This document shows positions 41,515 through 41,658 of a stretch of 41,658 nucleotides of DNA, in pieces. A program made the translations under genes and the position numbers. How positions within the stretch are numbered: the stretch's first letter is position 1; each line of letters opens with the position of its first letter. Below the pieces are notes generated by a model. That model was given only the letters and a program-made list of their open reading frames with translations, ran no database searches and was not told the DNA's origin. The DNA is from an uncultured Burkholderiales bacterium (lineage in GTDB: Bacteria; Pseudomonadota; Gammaproteobacteria; Burkholderiales; Burkholderiaceae_C): assembly GCA_903820745.1 (NCBI GenBank), contig CAIJIT010000114.1, forward strand, positions 1 to 41,658, written 5' to 3'.

Positions 41515-41658
41515 ATGGGCAATGAAAACGATATTCGGCACGGAAGACACTGCGTTTTCATGCTGCATGTGCATTTGGTATTTGTGACAAAATGCCGCGG
41601 TGAAGTATTCACAAAAGAAATTCTTGACGACCTGCGCCCGATGTTCGCCAGCGTCTGC
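41515..41658 (+). CDS. tnpA: IS200-type transposase TnpA, N-terminal part
   Basis: 48 residues are visible before the window ends: MGNENDIRHGRHCVFMLHVH, then LVFVTKCRGEVFTKEILDDL. HxHLVFVTKxR is the signature opening of Y1 (HUH) single-strand transposases of the IS200/IS605 family, usually about 130-150 residues. The HUH motif and catalytic Tyr lie outside the window. It is divergent from the tnpB remnant with 21 bases between starts. Confidence 0.85.
   Translation, partial: MGNENDIRHGRHCVFMLHVHLVFVTKCRGEVFTKEILDDLRPMFASVC

Larger units (their letters stand above)
41270..41658. mobile_element. IS200/IS605-family element, copy 2 (incomplete at window end)
   Basis: The right end reads on the minus strand: TCAA at 41273-41270, preceded by a hairpin (41280-41299). 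Inside lie a short tnpB 3' remnant (minus) and the divergent start of tnpA (plus, 41515). The left end is beyond the window. Only about 0.2 kb separates the right end from tnpA, where a full tnpB would need over 1 kb, so this is an internal-deletion form. It is inverted relative to copy 1 at bases 1-178. Confidence 0.78.

Overview
The window reads as a chromosomal stretch of a Burkholderiales-type betaproteobacterium. The evidence is a high-GC coding style, the complete atpIBEFHAGDC operon, a lemA/TPM/TPM cluster followed by hemE and priA, a fused isobutyryl-CoA mutase (IcmF), and protein sequences typical of Comamonadaceae and relatives. This placement is inference from gene content; there is no rRNA marker in the window. 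Coding density is very high. No gene-free gap exceeds 300 bases, and no tRNA, rRNA or CRISPR array was seen.

Layout. Bases 1-178 are the 3' end of an IS200/IS605 element. Bases 305-6349 are housekeeping and accessory genes: a small exported protein, the ABC-F ATPase Uup, a DMT exporter, cytochrome c' divergent from a cytochrome b561-type protein, a GNAT acetyltransferase and an SMP-30 lactonase. Bases 6513-13879 are the full F1Fo ATP synthase operon, closed by a strong hairpin at 13898-13931. Bases 13982-16205 hold a sugar-phosphate mutarotase, a PPK2 polyphosphate kinase and a dead prpF gene carrying an IS right-end scar. Bases 16320-18293 (minus) are lemA and two TPM-domain genes. Bases 18388-21883 are hemE and priA, separated by a spacer with DnaA-box-like sequences. 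Bases 21999-26133 (minus) are a glycosyltransferase-like gene and icmF, with a palindromic operator candidate upstream of icmF.

Bases 26375-37446 form a dense set of peptidoglycan-peptide genes: an orphan oligopeptide-binding protein, a LysR regulator, a VanX/DdpX-type D-Ala-D-Ala dipeptidase, an exported S66 LD-carboxypeptidase, a PBP4-type DacB (S13), a large TonB-dependent receptor, a cytosolic S66 LdcA and a signal-less SxxK serine hydrolase. Together they look like a pathway that trims, imports and dismantles D-amino-acid-containing peptides. Bases 37455-41224 carry an aromatic aminotransferase, a glutathione peroxidase, a second DMT exporter and a 3-hydroxyacyl-CoA dehydrogenase.

Bases 41270-41658 are a second IS200/IS605 copy, inverted relative to the first, with the start of tnpA and only the last ~68 codons of tnpB. 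The two ends of the window are therefore near-identical inverted repeats. What survives of tnpB is the part that in this family overlaps the guide (omega/re) RNA. This, the prpF scar and the murein-peptide cluster are the most interesting parts of the window.
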